Of a stretch of DNA of 64,000 nt, positions 44,606 through 53,237 are shown in pieces. How positions within the stretch are numbered: position 1 is the first letter of the stretch; the number at the start of each line of letters is the position of its first letter. The position numbers and the translations under genes were made by a program. Location: positions 186,001 to 250,000 of the forward strand of contig JAFQJH010000004.1 of assembly GCA_017415025.1 (NCBI GenBank). Reading direction: 5' to 3'. A model generated the notes under the pieces. It was not told the origin of the DNA, did no database searches, and worked only from the letters and a program-made list of their open reading frames with translations. This DNA is from Clostridia bacterium (GTDB lineage Bacteria > Bacillota > Clostridia > Oscillospirales > Acutalibacteraceae).

Positions 44606-44950
44606 ATGCCGATGATTTTAACAAAAACAAATACACCTATCTCCGAGGCTGACGAGCTGGAGCTCAAGGAGCTTTTCGGAAAGGCAATTGAAAGTCTCCC
44701 CGGTAAAACCGAAAACTGGCTTATGCTCGGCTTTGAGGCAAACCACAGATTGTGGTTCCGCGGCGACAATTCCAAGGCTCTCGCCTACGTTGAGGTAAGC
44801 GCACTCGGCAAAATCAGCCCCGATTCTGCGGAAAAGCTGACAGCAGAAATCTGCGATATTTTAAAGACAGTTCTCGGCATTGAGGGCGACGGAGTTTATG
44901 TTAAATATGAAGAAACCGACAAATGGGGCTTTGACGGCGGAAATTTCTAA
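44606..44950 (+). CDS. MIF-like tautomerase
   Basis: 114 aa, the size of macrophage migration inhibitory factor. MPMILTKTN keeps the Pro2 catalytic base after Met removal; LMLGFEANHRLWFRGDNSKALAYVEVSALGKISPDS and VYVKYEETDKWGFDGGNF follow the MIF pattern (S-I-G-K-I and VYINYxD...WGxNGxTF). A trimeric phenylpyruvate/keto-enol tautomerase is expected. No signal peptide. Last gene of an operon with AKR, S component and DUF1893. Confidence 0.85.
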   Translation: MPMILTKTNTPISEADELELKELFGKAIESLPGKTENWLMLGFEANHRLWFRGDNSKALAYVEVSALGKISPDSAEKLTAEICDILKTVLGIEGDGVYVKYEETDKWGFDGGNF

Positions 44951-44974
44951 AAACTTAAAAAATAAATTAAAATT

Positions 44975-45004
44975 AAAGCGGTAAGGTATTGACTTTACCG
45001 CTTT
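44975..45004 (+). terminator. Terminator-like hairpin after the MIF gene
   Basis: 10-bp stem AAAGCGGTAA / TTACCGCTTT (44975-44984 with 44995-45004). There is no strong T-run after it (AAAGTGTT), so termination may be partial. Confidence 0.55.
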
Positions 45005-45017
45005 AAAGTGTTATACT
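44989..45017 (+). promoter_or_regulatory. Promoter of the third acyl-CoA ligase gene
   Basis: TTGACT (44989-44994), 17-base spacer, TATACT (45012-45017). The -35 lies in the loop of the preceding hairpin and the spacer contains its 3' arm. Confidence 0.75.
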
Positions 45018-45045
45018 GACGGAAATTGTTTAAAGGAAGATAAAA

Positions 45046-46689
45046 ATGCCTATTACAGAAATACTTAACAAAAACGCGGAGCTCTGGCCCGATGACATTG
45101 CTCTCGTAGAAATCAACCCCAAAAATGAGGAAGCGGGCGGAAGAGTTACCTGGCGTGATTATTCTCTTATCGAGGCTAATCCGAACGAGTTTTACCGCCG
45201 TGAAATCACATGGAAGGAATTTAATAAGAAGGCTAACCGCTTTGCGAACCTCCTTATGACAAGAGGCATCAAGAAGGGTGACAAGGTTTCCATACTTATG
45301 ATGAACTGCCTCGAGTGGCTGCCGATCTACTTCGGTATTCTTAAGGCGGGTGCGGTTGCAGTTCCCCTCAACTACCGCTATACAGCAGAAGAAATCAAAT
45401 ACTGCGTCAACAAATCCGATTCCGAATTTGTTGTTTTCGGCCCCGAGTTTATCGGCCGTATTGAGGAAATCTGCCACAGAATGCCGTCAGTCAAGATGTG
45501 GCTTTATGCAGGCGAGGGCTGTCCGACCTTTGCGGAGAGCTACGAGTCACTTATCCAGTACTGCTCAACCCACGCTCCGAAAATTGAAATTACGGACGAG
45601 GATGACGGCGCAATCTACTTCTCATCAGGTACAACAGGCTTCCCGAAGGCTATTTTACATAATCACGAAAGCCTTGTTCACGCGGCACGCACAGAGCAGG
45701 CTCACCATTCGCAGACGAAGGATGACGTTTTCCTCTGCATTCCTCCCCTTTACCATACGGGTGCAAAGATGCACTGGTTCGGCTCGTTCCTTGTCGGCGG
45801 TAAGGCTGTTCTTCTTAAGGGTATCAAGCCCGAGTGGATTATGAAGGCTGTTTCGGAAGAGAACTGCTCTATCGTATGGCTTCTCGTGCCGTGGGCGCAG
45901 GATATTCTTGATGCGATTGACCGCGGTGATATCAAGCTTGACGAATACAAGCTCGACCAGTGGAGACTTATGCACATCGGTGCACAGCCCGTTCCCCCGA
46001 GTCTTATCAGACGTTGGAAAAACATTTTTCCGAACCACGATTACGATACAAACTACGGCTTGAGCGAATCAATCGGCCCCGGCTGTGTTCACCTCGGTAT
46101 TGAAAATATCCACAAGGTCGGCGCTATCGGTAAGGCCGGTTTCGGCTGGGAGGTCAAAATTGTTGACCCGTGCCACAACGAGGTTGCACGCGGTGCGGTC
46201 GGTGAGCTCGCTGTCAAGGGTCCCGGCGTTATGACCTGCTACTACAAGGATGAAAAATCCACCAACGAGGTTCTCGCTGACGGTTGGCTCTTCACAGGTG
46301 ATATGGCGCAGGAGGATGAGGACGGCTTCATCTACCTTGTTGACCGTAAGAAGGACGTTATCATCTCCGGCGGTGAAAACCTTTATCCCGTACAGATTGA
46401 AGACTTCCTTCGCAAGAACGATGCAATCAAGGACGTTGCGGTTATCGGTATTCCCGATGCAAGACTCGGCGAAATCGCGGCGGCAGTAATCGAGGTTAAG
46501 CCCGATTACACTCTTACCGAAGAAGAGGTCAACGACTTCTGTCTCGACCTTCCGAAATACAAGAGACCGAGGAAGATTATCTTCAGCGACGTTCCGCGTA
46601 ACCCGACGGGCAAGATTGAAAAGCCCGTTCTTCGCAAGATGTACTGCGGCGAAAGCGTTGTTGCACAGCAGAACGAAATCAATAAATAA
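45046..46689 (+). CDS. AMP-dependent acyl-CoA synthetase
   Basis: 547 aa. Motifs: AIYFSSGTTGFPKAIL, PPLYHTGAKMHW, TNYGLSESIGPG, GVMTCYYKDEKSTNEVL, WLFTGDMAQEDEDG, DRKKDVIISGGENLYPVQIED and NPTGKIEKPVLR with the catalytic Lys. The TGAKMHW region and the ISGGEN hinge place it with medium-chain/aryl acyl-CoA synthetases rather than with the two long-chain-type paralogues. Substrate unknown. Monocistronic. Confidence 0.87.
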   Translation: MPITEILNKNAELWPDDIALVEINPKNEEAGGRVTWRDYSLIEANPNEFYRREITWKEFNKKANRFANLLMTRGIKKGDKVSILMMNCLEWLPIYFGILKAGAVAVPLNYRYTAEEIKYCVNKSDSEFVVFGPEFIGRIEEICHRMPSVKMWLYAGEGCPTFAESYESLIQYCSTHAPKIEITDEDDGAIYFSSGTTGFPKAILHNHESLVHAARTEQAHHSQTKDDVFLCIPPLYHTGAKMHWFGSFLVGGKAVLLKGIKPEWIMKAVSEENCSIVWLLVPWAQDILDAIDRGDIKLDEYKLDQWRLMHIGAQPVPPSLIRRWKNIFPNHDYDTNYGLSESIGPGCVHLGIENIHKVGAIGKAGFGWEVKIVDPCHNEVARGAVGELAVKGPGVMTCYYKDEKSTNEVLADGWLFTGDMAQEDEDGFIYLVDRKKDVIISGGENLYPVQIEDFLRKNDAIKDVAVIGIPDARLGEIAAAVIEVKPDYTLTEEEVNDFCLDLPKYKRPRKIIFSDVPRNPTGKIEKPVLRKMYCGESVVAQQNEINK

Positions 46690-46711
46690 AGAAAGAAAGA
46701 AATAAAGAAAG

Positions 46712-46747
46712 AAGAGTTGGCTTAATTTTTCAAGCCAACTCTTTTGC
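46712..46747. terminator. Terminator between convergent ligase and isomerase genes
   Basis: 12-bp stem AAGAGTTGGCTT / AAGCCAACTCTT followed by TTGC; T-rich on both sides. Confidence 0.82.
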
Positions 46748-47767
46748 TTATTTATAACACTCAACAACCGTCATATCTGTACCAGTGATTGCGAATTTAT
46801 TTTTGATAATCTCGGGAACGAAGAAGTAATCACCCTTCTTTATTGCTTTTTCATATCCGCCGCCGACTATTTTGCCGTTACCCTCGGTTACAACGTAAAT
46901 ACAAGCGCCCTTGTCAAGAGTAAATTTTCCGCCGTCAAAAACAATTTTTCTTACCTTGAAGCTCTCTGTGATGCTCTCGTCAATAACAGACTGATAATCA
47001 ACTCCCTGTTCACTTGCAAGCGGTTTGCTTGAAAGGGGTGCCGGGAAGGTTTTTTCCATATCAAAGCATTCAAGTGCCGTCTTTTTATCAAGACCGAGGT
47101 ACATTTCGTTATCCGAAAGACGGTAATCACCGCACCAGCGTTCGGGCTGGATTGTAAAATCCGTCGGCTCCTGCACCTCGAGAAGAAGACAGCCTGCGCC
47201 GATTGCGTGCACCATTTTTGCAGGGATGTAAATGATGTCGCCTGCCTTTACGGGGAAGGATTCGAGCAGCTCCTCCATAGCGGTTGTGCTCGTTTCACTC
47301 TCGGCAATAGCCTTTTCGAACTGCTCGAGAGTTACGCCCTTTTTAAAGCCGTAAAAAATCCTCGCATCGGGTCTTGTTGCAAGAATAACCCAGCTTTCCT
47401 CCTTGCCGTAATTCGACTTGAAATGCACTCTTGAAAAAGCCTTGTCGGGGTGAGCCTGAACAGGCAATCTGATTGCGCTGTCGAGAATTTTTGTAAGAAT
47501 ACCGATATCCTCACGCTCGCCGATAAGCTCGTTTTTATACTGCCTGAGTGCATCGTTGAGATAAAGGTCAGCACCCTGAATTTTTGAAATGCCCTCGTAC
47601 TCGTCAGTACTGCCCTCGTTAAGAGCGTGCACGGCGGAAACTACCCATTCCTCGGGATAATTGCCGTCCGTTGAGTCTTCCGAGAAAAAATCCGCAAAAA
47701 GCTTACCGCCCGTGTAAACACGGAAAACACGGTTCTTTTCAAAAAATATAGGATAATCAAAAAACAT
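46748..47767 (-). CDS. manA: Mannose-6-phosphate isomerase-like protein (class I)
   Basis: 339 aa. Cupin enzyme with the zinc-site residues in PVQAHPDKAF and YGKEESWVIL, then IYIPAKMVHAIGAGCLLLEVQEPTDFTI with the further His and the Arg region. Normally it interconverts mannose-6-phosphate and fructose-6-phosphate. Here it is the last gene of an operon with a glycyl radical enzyme and a FGGY kinase (4 bases after the kinase stop), so it may act on another sugar phosphate. Confidence 0.82.
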   Translation of the reverse strand: MFFDYPIFFEKNRVFRVYTGGKLFADFFSEDSTDGNYPEEWVVSAVHALNEGSTDEYEGISKIQGADLYLNDALRQYKNELIGEREDIGILTKILDSAIRLPVQAHPDKAFSRVHFKSNYGKEESWVILATRPDARIFYGFKKGVTLEQFEKAIAESETSTTAMEELLESFPVKAGDIIYIPAKMVHAIGAGCLLLEVQEPTDFTIQPERWCGDYRLSDNEMYLGLDKKTALECFDMEKTFPAPLSSKPLASEQGVDYQSVIDESITESFKVRKIVFDGGKFTLDKGACIYVVTEGNGKIVGGGYEKAIKKGDYFFVPEIIKNKFAITGTDMTVVECYK

Positions 47768-47771
47768 AAAA

Positions 47772-49061
47772 TCACCTGTAAATAATCAATTTCTGTGCCT
47801 CGTCGATGTTCTCCGCCTTACCGATTGCAACAAGTGAGGTGAGTGCCGCACCGTAAGCCGCCTCTTCCTCGTAACGGGGAATTTTTATTTCAGCTCCGAA
47901 AACCTCGGACGCTACCCTTTGCAAGGCTTTATTCTTTCTTATACCGTTGCCCGAGCAGACGATAGTTTCGGTTTTTGCACCCGTATACATTGAGTGAAGC
48001 TCGTTTGCAATTGCATAAAGAATCGCAATACTCATATCCCCTGCCGTAAAGTTATCCTGCGAAACGTTCGTAAAAGCACCGCGGATTGTCGGGTCGGAGC
48101 GCGTTCCGCAGAAACGGCTGTCTGCAACAAGGTCAGTATTAACTGCTGTTTCGAGCATTTTATCAATCTGCGGATAAAGTGAGCCGCATTTTTCACCCGT
48201 CGCCATTTCCACAACCGAAGCAAAGAAGCGTTCGAGCATTGAAAACGCTCTTCCGCCGCAAAGCGATGCGCCGACGACAAGATAACGCTTGCCGTCATAA
48301 GGACGGGATTCAATATTTTCACCCTTTACGGGAGTATCGTTAAGATAAGAAATCTGCGAGCCCGTGCCGACATTCAGAAGCGGTGCACTGACACCGACAG
48401 AGCCCATAAAGCTTGCCTGATTGTCACCGATAGCAACCGAAACCTTAATGCCGTTCCATTCGCCGACAACGTCAAACTCTGCCGTAACCTCGGGGAGCAT
48501 ACCGTTATCGAGAGTAAATTTATTCTCAATAATATCAAAGCAACCGAAGCTGGCGGCATTCGTAATATGCATCAGTGCAGTTTTTCTGCCGGTGAGCTTC
48601 ATCGCGATATAGTCACCGATTGTGCATACGCCGACCGCATTTTCGGGAACGAGTGAATTTTCGCGGTTATAAAAATCTGTCACAAGACCGTAGCCTGCAA
48701 AACTGCCGAGATACTGTGCGTAGGTTTTGCCGTCCTTGTAGGGAAGGTTTCCGCGCTCGTCCTGCCAGATGTAAAGCGGACTGACAGCATTGCCGTCCTT
48801 GCCGTAATAGAGAATACCGTGCATCTGATTTGAAATGCCGATTGATTCAACCTTAACGTCAGCATTACGCAGAACGCTGTTTATAACCTCAAAAATCTTT
48901 TCTTCAATCACCGCAACATCCTGAATTTTCTCCCAGGTGTTCGGTGTTGCGATAAAAGAATCGTTATTATGTGTTGCCGAACAAATAATTTTGCCCGTTT
49001 CCGAATCCATCAGCACGGCGCAGATGCTCGTCGTGCCGATGTCTATACCTATTGAATACAT
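47772..49061 (-). CDS. FGGY-family carbohydrate kinase
   Basis: 429 aa. ASKHA fold: phosphate-1 loop SIGIDIGTTSICAVL, GISNQMHGILYY (xylulokinase-like), IWQDERG, LLNVGTGSQISYL (phosphate-2), and adenosine motif IVCSGNGIRKN. Shorter than xylulokinases (~500 aa) and near the sedoheptulokinase-like branch. It probably phosphorylates a sugar or polyol at the end of the pathway that includes the neighbouring glycyl radical enzyme. Nine bases downstream of that gene. Confidence 0.82.
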   Translation of the reverse strand: MYSIGIDIGTTSICAVLMDSETGKIICSATHNNDSFIATPNTWEKIQDVAVIEEKIFEVINSVLRNADVKVESIGISNQMHGILYYGKDGNAVSPLYIWQDERGNLPYKDGKTYAQYLGSFAGYGLVTDFYNRENSLVPENAVGVCTIGDYIAMKLTGRKTALMHITNAASFGCFDIIENKFTLDNGMLPEVTAEFDVVGEWNGIKVSVAIGDNQASFMGSVGVSAPLLNVGTGSQISYLNDTPVKGENIESRPYDGKRYLVVGASLCGGRAFSMLERFFASVVEMATGEKCGSLYPQIDKMLETAVNTDLVADSRFCGTRSDPTIRGAFTNVSQDNFTAGDMSIAILYAIANELHSMYTGAKTETIVCSGNGIRKNKALQRVASEVFGAEIKIPRYEEEAAYGAALTSLVAIGKAENIDEAQKLIIYR

Positions 49062-49070
49062 TTTATTACC

Positions 49071-51398
49071 TCAGCAGCCTAAGTTTGATGATTTCGGGTC
49101 AAGACGCTTGATGATATCCTGCTGAATTGCGGGTGACAAGTCGAGGAAGTTTACAAATGTACCGTGAATTCGCATAATGTAAACTCCGCTCGGAGCATAC
49201 TTCTTCGGATTTTCAAGCACCTTTTTAAGAATTTCCGCTGTTGTTACATTGACGTAGAGATAGAAGGGTGCAACGCCCTCATTAAGCGGATTGAAGAAGA
49301 GCGGATTGATAATCTTATCTCTGAATTCAACTCCCTTACCCTCATCGGAATCGCTTGTAAAATATTTCGGGTCAATGCCGAGATGTGAAGCGTAGCCGCC
49401 ATTGAATTTTTCGAACGGAAGCTTCATATTTGAAAGCATACGGAAACCGAGTCCGTTTTCTGCACTGCCGTAAAGCGGGTCAACGCCGTAGCCGAGCATT
49501 TCTCTTGACTTTCTGCCGTCGGGAGTTGCGCCTACCCAATAGCCGTAAAGAAGATGTGTTGACGGACTGCTGAAATCGGGACGGAAGCTGTTGCCGAGAT
49601 AATTCTTTGCATTTGCAACAATGTCAGCAACCCTTGAAGCAACCTCTGCCGCGTAGTTGTCAACCTTTTCGATATTGTTGCCGAACTTGTCTGTTGAAAG
49701 CAGGAATTCCTGCAAATCCTCATAGCCGACAAAGTTCGCCTTAAGTGCTTCGACAAGCTTGCCTGCATCCTCGGGACGCTCCGAAAGAAGCTTATCAATT
49801 GCGCTGAAGGAATCGGCAATAACGGATGTGCCGTGGATAAGACAGCCGCTGCCGTTGTATTTTGTTCCCTGTGCGTTGAAGTCACGCATATCAATTCCGT
49901 TTTCAAGTCCGCCCATAAAGCAGGAAAGAAGCGGTACACGCTGAGTAGAGAGCGCAACGGAAGCACCGTTTGCTGCCTGTGCCATTTCCGCAACAAAGCG
50001 CTCTACATTCTTATAAAATTCTTCCTGCACGTTTTCGAGTGTGCAAGCCTCAACCTCGGCAAGCTTTTCGCCCGTTACGGTTGAAATACCGCCCGTGAGT
50101 GTCATTTCAAGAATTTTGGGAAGGTTAAGCCAGCTGTTTGTCGTGTTACCGTTATCCTTACCCATAATCAAAGGCTCCTGACAGCCTGCGATTGAAATAT
50201 CGGGAAGGTCTGCCTCGTCAACACCGTTTGCGCCGAGCACCTCGAAGAGTGAATCGTCGTTGAACATTGACGGAGTGAGCACTCCGGGTGTGAAGAAGAA
50301 TCTGCCGAGCTCCTCATAGAGCTTCTGCGGAGTGTTCTTGTGAAGCTTGACCGAAAGAATCGGCTGGGGTAAGTTCATATCAAAATACGCATCAAGCATT
50401 GCGTAGGAGGTATCGTTTGTAAGGTCGTTGCCGTCCTTGTCGCGGCCGCTGATAATAACGTTCTGTGAAATCGCCCAGCTTCTGTCCGCAACGTTGAAAA
50501 AAACGAGGAAATGCTTGAAAAGACCTGCAACCGTGTCACGGTCAAGTCCGTTTCTGTAAGGCTCGAAAATTCTGTCTGCATTGCCGACGGAGAATGCAAA
50601 CGGATTGGGGGTCTGCTCAAGGCACATCATCTGCCAGATAAGCAGGAAGGACTGCATAGCCTCGTACATATTCTCCGCGCCGAATTCGGGAACCTTGCGG
50701 AGAGTTTTTATCATCAGCTCAAGCTCTGCCTTGCGCTCGTCGGAGGCGTCCGCAAGCTTGCTTTGAGCAAGGTCAGCATACTTGTGAGCAAGGGCAATAA
50801 CGCTTTCCATTGCGATTCTGAATGCCTTGTAGCCGTTGCCTTCCTTGTCAGCAACGCTGTCAATCATCGAACGCAGACCGTTTTTGATTGCATAGCGGTA
50901 GTCGGGGATAAGGTGTCCCGTAACCTGCTCAACAAAGTAGATAACCTCTTTTGTGCTGTCCTCGCACTTTGCATAGGTTTCGCCGAGCTTTACCGCATAT
51001 TCAGTCTTGCTGAACTCGGTTTTTGCCTTTTCAATACGCTCTGCGGTGAATTCGTCATTCGGCTCAATGTCACCGAAAACAGCCGCAGGGTCACAGTAGC
51101 CGCTGAAGCCCTCAACCTTAAAGGACGGATTGATAAGAGCATAGCTTCGTGCAAAGCCGTCATCCTGTGTGCCTGCAAAAATCTGGTTATCATCAAGATA
51201 AAGCGGAACGATATTAACAAGATCCAGAAGGATTGCCGCCTTTTTGACCTCTTCTGAAAAATCCTTATATTTTTCCTGCAACGCAAGCTCTGCTTCCTTG
51301 GCTATAAACCAGCCGTCAAGACGCATCTTTGCGCGCTCGTTTTTAAAAAGTGCCTTTGCCTTCTCTGTTAATTTTTCGGGAGTGTAGATGTTAAGCAT
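49071..51398 (-). CDS. Glycyl radical enzyme of unknown substrate (PFL/dehydratase family)
   Basis: 775 aa, the length of pyruvate-formate-lyase-type and diol-dehydratase-type enzymes. The thiyl Cys is in SIAGCQEPLI (Cys406, followed by Glu408, the C-x-E pattern of dehydratase-type members; PFL itself has two adjacent Cys). The glycyl loop near the C-terminus reads MRIHGTFVNFLDL with Gly746, instead of the usual R-V-x-G-Y. N-terminal PFL-like helices (ERAKMRLDGW, LVNIVPLYLDD) are normal. Its activase is the upstream gene, 13 bases away. Oxygen-sensitive; the substrate may be a polyol, sugar or sugar derivative judging by the kinase and isomerase downstream. Confidence 0.87.
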   Translation of the reverse strand: MLNIYTPEKLTEKAKALFKNERAKMRLDGWFIAKEAELALQEKYKDFSEEVKKAAILLDLVNIVPLYLDDNQIFAGTQDDGFARSYALINPSFKVEGFSGYCDPAAVFGDIEPNDEFTAERIEKAKTEFSKTEYAVKLGETYAKCEDSTKEVIYFVEQVTGHLIPDYRYAIKNGLRSMIDSVADKEGNGYKAFRIAMESVIALAHKYADLAQSKLADASDERKAELELMIKTLRKVPEFGAENMYEAMQSFLLIWQMMCLEQTPNPFAFSVGNADRIFEPYRNGLDRDTVAGLFKHFLVFFNVADRSWAISQNVIISGRDKDGNDLTNDTSYAMLDAYFDMNLPQPILSVKLHKNTPQKLYEELGRFFFTPGVLTPSMFNDDSLFEVLGANGVDEADLPDISIAGCQEPLIMGKDNGNTTNSWLNLPKILEMTLTGGISTVTGEKLAEVEACTLENVQEEFYKNVERFVAEMAQAANGASVALSTQRVPLLSCFMGGLENGIDMRDFNAQGTKYNGSGCLIHGTSVIADSFSAIDKLLSERPEDAGKLVEALKANFVGYEDLQEFLLSTDKFGNNIEKVDNYAAEVASRVADIVANAKNYLGNSFRPDFSSPSTHLLYGYWVGATPDGRKSREMLGYGVDPLYGSAENGLGFRMLSNMKLPFEKFNGGYASHLGIDPKYFTSDSDEGKGVEFRDKIINPLFFNPLNEGVAPFYLYVNVTTAEILKKVLENPKKYAPSGVYIMRIHGTFVNFLDLSPAIQQDIIKRLDPKSSNLGC

Positions 51399-51411
51399 AG
51401 TGTGTTCTCCT

Positions 51412-52116
51412 TTAAGTCTTAACGACCTTCAAGCCGTTTGAGACAAACAAATTCTTAAATTCTTTAACAGTTTCATCGGAAACAAATCCGTTTTCAATTT
51501 CATATTCCGCCGACCATTTATCCTTACCGAATTCGTGGTATGGTAAAAATTCAAAAACAGCGTTTGAGGTATCGTGCTTTGTGAAGAAATCGACAAAGCC
51601 CTGCGGAGTGTCATTCACGTTATGTATAAGAGGTATTCTGATATGTATCTGCCTGCCCGACAAAAAGACTTCTTCAAGATTTTTCTTGACCGCCTCGTTG
51701 CCGACGCCTATCCATTTTTTATGGATATCAGTATCAAAATGCTTGAAATCGGCTATCAGATAATCGACGTATTCTGCAATTTCAATAAGATGCGGGCTTG
51801 ATGCATTTGTTTCAATCGCGGTGGATATTCCTGCCTCCTTCAGCTTTTTCAGAAGCTCGATAAGCTCCTCATACTGCAGGGTACATTCGCCGCCCGTGAA
51901 GGTTACTCCCCCACCGTCAAAAAACATCATTCTGCTTCTTTTCACCTCGTCAAAAAGCTCGTCAACGGTGTAGTTTTTTGCGGATGAATATTCTGCTGAC
52001 ATACTCTCGGGATTCGAGCACCACTTACAGCGGAAATTGCATCCCTGCAGGTGGTAAACAAGCCTGTTTCCCGGTCCGTCCTGCGAGAAATTGAAGCCTT
52101 TTTGCAAAATTTTCAT
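51412..52116 (-). CDS. Glycyl-radical-enzyme activating radical SAM protein
   Basis: 234 aa. Radical SAM motif C-x3-C-x2-C at Cys26, Cys30, Cys33 (GCNFRCKWC) after the GPGNR segment; VTFTGGECTLQYEEL is the SAM-binding GGE motif. It lacks the extra two-cluster ferredoxin insertion found in activases of glycerol, choline or hydroxyproline-type enzymes, so it is of the short PflA type. It installs the radical on Gly746 of the next gene product. First gene of the operon. Confidence 0.9.
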   Translation of the reverse strand: MKILQKGFNFSQDGPGNRLVYHLQGCNFRCKWCSNPESMSAEYSSAKNYTVDELFDEVKRSRMMFFDGGGVTFTGGECTLQYEELIELLKKLKEAGISTAIETNASSPHLIEIAEYVDYLIADFKHFDTDIHKKWIGVGNEAVKKNLEEVFLSGRQIHIRIPLIHNVNDTPQGFVDFFTKHDTSNAVFEFLPYHEFGKDKWSAEYEIENGFVSDETVKEFKNLFVSNGLKVVKT

Positions 52117-52155
52117 TAAACTACCTCTTATATATACATATATAATAACAGTTTG

Positions 52156-52184
52156 ATTGTATACTTTGACGAACCATTTGTCAA
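52156..52184 (-). promoter_or_regulatory. Promoter of the glycyl radical enzyme operon
   Basis: On the minus strand, TTGACA (52184-52179), 17-base spacer, TACAAT (52161-52156), about 40 bases ahead of the activase ATG. Confidence 0.72.
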
Positions 52185-52239
52185 GAATAAAAATAAATTG
52201 TATATATGCAATAAATTTTAGAATATTCCGTTATTTTGC

Positions 52240-52267
52240 TTGACTTTATCAGAAATTACTGTATAAT
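52240..52267 (+). promoter_or_regulatory. Promoter of argCJBD
   Basis: TTGACT (52240-52245), 16-base spacer, TATAAT (52262-52267). Confidence 0.72.
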
Positions 52268-52275
52268 TATTCAAT
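52258..52275 (+). promoter_or_regulatory. ARG box (ArgR/AhrC operator) over the argC promoter
   Basis: The 18 bases from 52258 match the ARG-box consensus wnTGAATwwwwATTCAnw at all but one position (TGTAT for TGAAT). A further half site TGAATA lies at 52281-52286. The box covers the -10, so arginine-dependent repression is expected. Confidence 0.65.
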
Positions 52276-52298
52276 ATCAATGAATATAGGGTGATTAG

Positions 52299-53234
52299 GT
52301 GAAAAAGATTTTTATTGACGGAAAAGCAGGTACTACAGGACTGCGTATTTATGAAAGATTAAGCGAAAGAAAGGACATTGAGCTGATGCTCATTTCCGAT
52401 GAGCTGCGCAAGGATGTGAATGCGCGAAGAGAGATGCTCAACTCCTGCGACATCGCTTTTCTCTGCCTTCCCGATGCGGCAGCAATGGAGTCGGTTTCGC
52501 TTATTGAGAACCCTGATGTAAGAGTGCTCGACACTTCTACGGCTCACCGTACAAATCCCGCCTGGGCTTACGGCTTCCCCGAGCTTTCAGAGGCTCACAG
52601 AGAGAAGATTTTTAATTCCAACAGAATTGCCGTTCCGGGTTGTCACGCAAGCGGATTTATCGCACTTGTTTATCCCCTTGTTGAAAAAGGTGTGCTTTCT
52701 CCCGATGCACTTCTTGCGTGCCATTCACTTACAGGCTACAGCGGCGGCGGCAACAAGATGATCGGCGAATATGAGGCTGACGAAATCGATGAAGGCTATT
52801 GCTCACCGCGCCAGTACGGACTCTCACAGAGCCACAAGCACCTTCCCGAAATGACGGCAATTACGGGAATTGAGAATGCTCCTGCGTTCACTCCGATAGT
52901 TGCAAGCTATTACAGCGGCATGCTCGTGACCGTTCCTCTCTTCAAATCACAGATAAACGGCGCAAATTTAGAAGAAATTCGTAAAATTTATAGTGCAAAA
53001 TACCACGGACCTGTGGTACAATATAAGTCTGACATCGGCGAGGGCGGTTTTATCTGCTCAAACAAGCTCTCCTTCAACGACGGTATGGAAATCTTTGTTG
53101 AGGGTAATGAGGACAGAATTATGCTTATGGCTCGCTACGACAATCTCGGTAAGGGTGCTTCGGGCGCGGCTATACAGAATATGAACATTATACTCGGTGT
53201 CGATGAAACTACAGGACTTAATTTTGAGGTGTAA
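52299..53234 (+). CDS. argC: N-acetyl-gamma-glutamyl-phosphate reductase (type 2)
   Basis: 311 aa from GTG 52299 (AGGG upstream). KIFIDGKAGTTGLRIYERL is the NADP-binding start; the catalytic Cys lies in VPGCHASGFIAL; LTGYSGGGNKMI, HKHLPEM (catalytic His region) and LFNDGMEIFV-like end follow. The short length and motif spacing fit the type 2 (about 310 aa) ArgC. Third step of arginine synthesis. Three bases ahead of argJ. Confidence 0.92.
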   Translation: MKKIFIDGKAGTTGLRIYERLSERKDIELMLISDELRKDVNARREMLNSCDIAFLCLPDAAAMESVSLIENPDVRVLDTSTAHRTNPAWAYGFPELSEAHREKIFNSNRIAVPGCHASGFIALVYPLVEKGVLSPDALLACHSLTGYSGGGNKMIGEYEADEIDEGYCSPRQYGLSQSHKHLPEMTAITGIENAPAFTPIVASYYSGMLVTVPLFKSQINGANLEEIRKIYSAKYHGPVVQYKSDIGEGGFICSNKLSFNDGMEIFVEGNEDRIMLMARYDNLGKGASGAAIQNMNIILGVDETTGLNFEV

Positions 53235-53237
53235 GAA

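Noticed and set aside
46681..46715. Purine-rich AAAGAAAG run after the acyl-CoA ligase
   Set aside because: Simple low-complexity sequence ahead of a terminator; no repeat unit of interest.
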